NCBI RefSeq assembly: GCF_900186585.1
Contig: NZ_FYDD01000004.1
Coordinates: 930,001-994,000, forward strand
Source of the DNA: Massiliimalia timonensis
Lineage (GTDB): Bacteria > Bacillota > Clostridia > Oscillospirales > Ruminococcaceae
Direction of reading: 5' to 3'
DNA length: 64,000 bases
The notes under the pieces were generated by a model. The model was not told the DNA's origin and did no database searches. It saw only the letters and a program-made list of their open reading frames with translations. A program made the translations under genes and the position numbers. Of the stretch, positions 61,830 through 64,000 are shown one piece after another; position 1 is the first letter of the stretch, and every line of letters starts with the position of its first letter.

Positions 61830-63851
61830 ATGAATGAGAAAAGAGTGATCGACTTCCGCTTTGCTCCAGAACGGCCGCAAAGCTGCATTGGCTTGGTAGA
61901 CGATGTCTATAAAACAATCCTGAGAGAAGACGGCAGTATCAATTTTGGTTTTGATCGTTTTCATGAAACAGATAACCTGCAGTTCTATATGCGCAATAAT
62001 GATACAAAATATCCTGTGCATAGCAGAATTGTTGTAAACCGCGGATTTCAGTTTCGTTATAAACCTAGTATCACCTACCGTGACAAGCTGTTGGAGGTGA
62101 AACAGGACTTTGGAGATCCAGGAGCAGCGATCGTAACAACAGTAGAGGATTATGCAGCGAGCCGGGTTTCTTGGAAAGCATTTGCATGGCTGACTCCAAA
62201 GGGTGTGAGAGCTGATGTGGTCCTTTGGAAATTGGAGGCAAAGGAAAACTTTACAACCACCCGTGCGACAGTAGTACTGTCAGAATTGGGTTCTGCTGTA
62301 GATGGAACCTTTACGATTCAGGCTGCTCCGGGAGAAAAGACCTGTTCTGTAGAAGGGGTCAAACCATATCATTTTGCGGCAGGGGAGGTTAAAGAAGGCG
62401 CATTTTTCTTCGTATATGATGGAGAACTTTCAACAGAAGAGGCCACGCTGAACAGTGCAAAACAAGCTGAATTATGGGCAGCAGACTATTGGAAAACAGT
62501 AAAGCCGTTCCAAAAGAAATTTCAGATTCCTGATAATCAGATTATGGATATGCTGAAATCCTGTGGACGCAATATCCTACAGGCTAGAGAGGTCCATAAG
62601 AAGGTTTACACCTATCAGGTGGGACCGACCTATTATCGGGGATTATGGTTTGTGGACGGACATTCTATTCTGGAAAGTGTACATATGATGGGCCGGCATC
62701 AGGAGGCATATGCAGGGCTGCTTGCTGTGCTTGCTAATACTCATCCAGATGGATCGATTGAAATTATGAGTCCACATGATAAAGAAACCGGAATCGCGTT
62801 GGCGACAACTGTCCGACAATGTGAGATTATGGAGGATGATGAGCGGCTAACTGAGCTATGGCCGACGCTTTGTAGGGCGCTGGCCTATATCCAGGAACAG
62901 CGCAGACAGGCCCGAGCGCTTGGAAAGGACTATCCAGGATATGGCTTGTTCCCTCCGTGTTTAGGAGATGGAGGTATCAATATAGAAGCAGAATATACCA
63001 CACCGCTATGGGTGATGCATGGATTAAAGGCGGCCTATGAAGCCGGAAAACGCTTAAATTTAAAGGGCTTTGAAGATTTTAAAGCCGAATTTGACAGCAT
63101 TATGGAGGCTTTCCGGAAATGTGCAAAACGGGATACAAGGTATACGGATGACGGGATCGCGTATCTCCCGATGAGCATGCTGTCCCCAGACGAATTGGAA
63201 CGCAAGGTAAGGGAGAATATCGATGATGATGGAATCATCAATCATGAGGTATATAAGCCCCAGACAGGAATATGGGCTTACAGTCAAGCGATCTATCCAG
63301 GAGAGGTCTTTGAACCAGATGATGCATTGGTATCAAATTTACTGACCCTGATGGACAGCGTTGACGATAGAGAAGGAATTCCGGAAAATACCGGTTGGAT
63401 GTGCTGGAACGCCGTTTGGCCTTATGGAAGTATGTTTGATGCCTTGGCATGGCTGTATGCCGGACGGGGAGATAAAACGGCAGACTATCTCTATGCTTTT
63501 GCTAACCATGCTGCTCCTGCACGGTGTTGGAGGGAAGAACAGGCGCTTAAGGGGACCAATTCAGATGAAATGATTGGGGATATGCCGCACAACTGGGGTT
63601 CTGCAATGTTCATCTATGTGGCAAGGAATATGATTGTTATGGAGAAGAAGAATAATCTAGAACTTCTCGCTGGGCTGCCTAAAGAGTGGCTTCCAGATGG
63701 AAATACCCCTTTGATCCTGGAAGAGACCCCGACTCGATACGGCGCTGTAACCCTAACGCTTGAAAAAGACGGTGACCAATACCTTCTAAATTATGAACGC
63801 CAGGAAAACGGTCACCGCAGAGCATATTGCTGCATTGGGATGGCTCTGTAA
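61830..63851 (+). CDS. Six-hairpin-type glycosidase, probable late frameshift
   Basis: 673 residues as read. An N-terminal beta-rich domain (about 1-215) is followed by an alpha/alpha barrel (about 225-600), with YRGLWFVDGHSILESVHMMG, YPGYGLFPPCLGDGG and DALAWLYAGRGD; it resembles six-hairpin glycosidases acting on rhamnosides or related glycans, substrate not known. No signal peptide, so it works on imported sugar. The frame ends abruptly at 63851, but the +2 frame from about 63825 to 63934 continues with GVNYIRSEEGHIMLSGDMDS, a natural-looking end. One base seems missing near 63825. Confidence 0.8.
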   Translation: MNEKRVIDFRFAPERPQSCIGLVDDVYKTILREDGSINFGFDRFHETDNLQFYMRNNDTKYPVHSRIVVNRGFQFRYKPSITYRDKLLEVKQDFGDPGAAIVTTVEDYAASRVSWKAFAWLTPKGVRADVVLWKLEAKENFTTTRATVVLSELGSAVDGTFTIQAAPGEKTCSVEGVKPYHFAAGEVKEGAFFFVYDGELSTEEATLNSAKQAELWAADYWKTVKPFQKKFQIPDNQIMDMLKSCGRNILQAREVHKKVYTYQVGPTYYRGLWFVDGHSILESVHMMGRHQEAYAGLLAVLANTHPDGSIEIMSPHDKETGIALATTVRQCEIMEDDERLTELWPTLCRALAYIQEQRRQARALGKDYPGYGLFPPCLGDGGINIEAEYTTPLWVMHGLKAAYEAGKRLNLKGFEDFKAEFDSIMEAFRKCAKRDTRYTDDGIAYLPMSMLSPDELERKVRENIDDDGIINHEVYKPQTGIWAYSQAIYPGEVFEPDDALVSNLLTLMDSVDDREGIPENTGWMCWNAVWPYGSMFDALAWLYAGRGDKTADYLYAFANHAAPARCWREEQALKGTNSDEMIGDMPHNWGSAMFIYVARNMIVMEKKNNLELLAGLPKEWLPDGNTPLILEETPTRYGAVTLTLEKDGDQYLLNYERQENGHRRAYCCIGMAL

Positions 63852-63954
63852 GCGGTGTAAACTATATTCGTTCAGAGGAAGGCCATATAATGCTCAGCGG
63901 AGATATGGATTCATTTCGTGCTATCCTGCAGTAAGATTATTTATATGGAGTAGC

Positions 63955-63988
63955 ATCCCTAGCATGTTGTTTGCGGCATGCTAGGGAT
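63955..63988 (+). terminator. Hairpin after glycosidase gene
   Basis: ATCCCTAGCATG (63955-63966) with CATGCTAGGGAT (63977-63988), ten-base loop. No T-run follows within the window, so it is only a possible terminator. Confidence 0.5.
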
Positions 63989-64000
63989 CAACAATAACAC

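Noticed and set aside
1-64000. CRISPR array, tRNA or rRNA genes
   Set aside because: No regular short direct repeats with spacers and no cloverleaf or rRNA signature seen on either strand by eye.

Overview
The window looks like a chromosomal segment of an anaerobic, spore-forming, low-to-mid GC Gram-positive bacterium, most likely a Clostridia member of the Oscillospiraceae/Ruminococcaceae type. This is inferred from sporulation genes (spoIIE, a Spo0A-family regulator, a CwlD-type amidase), an oxygen-detoxifying rubredoxin plus flavodiiron pair, formate-tetrahydrofolate ligase, a tRNA(Trp)-sensing T-box, a guanidine-IV type riboswitch, strong AGGAGG ribosome binding sites and classic TTGACA/TATAAT promoters. 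I saw no tRNA, rRNA, CRISPR array or intact insertion sequence.

Layout. 1-6.5 kb: the 3' part of uvrA, rubredoxin, divergent azlCD, flavodiiron protein, a PHP phosphoesterase and malic enzyme. 6.7-11.1 kb: a polyamine ABC operon (potABCD) behind a leader that can fold. 11.2-18.8 kb: a DUF368 transporter, an unknown membrane protein, cwlD, radA, a GNAT acetyltransferase, an RNHCP zinc protein behind an attenuator-like leader, a small antisense Cys-rich protein, and a MacA/MacB-like pair without an ATPase. 19-23 kb: a large secreted cell-wall hydrolase with four SH3b repeats and a PfkB kinase. 23-32.8 kb, mostly minus strand: spoIIE, gltX, a MATE exporter, pyrE, a PflX-like radical SAM protein, a nuclease-like unknown, a HAD phosphatase and prmA. 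33-42 kb, plus strand: glyS, recD2, comF, asnS, larE and a riboswitch-controlled MATE exporter. 42-45 kb, minus strand: a Spo0A-like regulator with a degenerate receiver, upp, rpiB, tsaB and tsaE. 45-53.7 kb: fhs, rodA, rsmD, coaD, a coiled-coil protein, hpf, a GNAT protein, a Cof phosphatase, a GH25-LysM lysozyme and a nucleoside deoxyribosyltransferase.

53.7-64 kb is the most accessory-looking part. It holds a putative AlwI-family restriction enzyme with two adenine methyltransferases, a T-box controlled stand-alone trpB, and a sugar ABC operon whose binding-protein gene has lost its 5' part exactly where the trpB promoter begins. A glycosidase gene with a probable late frameshift closes the window.

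The most striking unexplained signal is a ~120-base structured element present twice, directly upstream of the HAD phosphatase (31736-31857, minus) and of larE (39418-39537, plus). The two copies keep the same five stems, partly with different bases, and share an identical block that buries the ribosome binding site in a hairpin. It looks like an undescribed cis-regulatory RNA or a dispersed intergenic repeat. Other notable points are the Spo0A paralog that appears to have lost its phosphoacceptor Asp and carries a 0A box in its own leader, the RNHCP attenuator leader with a five-residue ORF, the pot leader fold, and the Trp T-box followed by a second hairpin and a Trp-containing mini-ORF.
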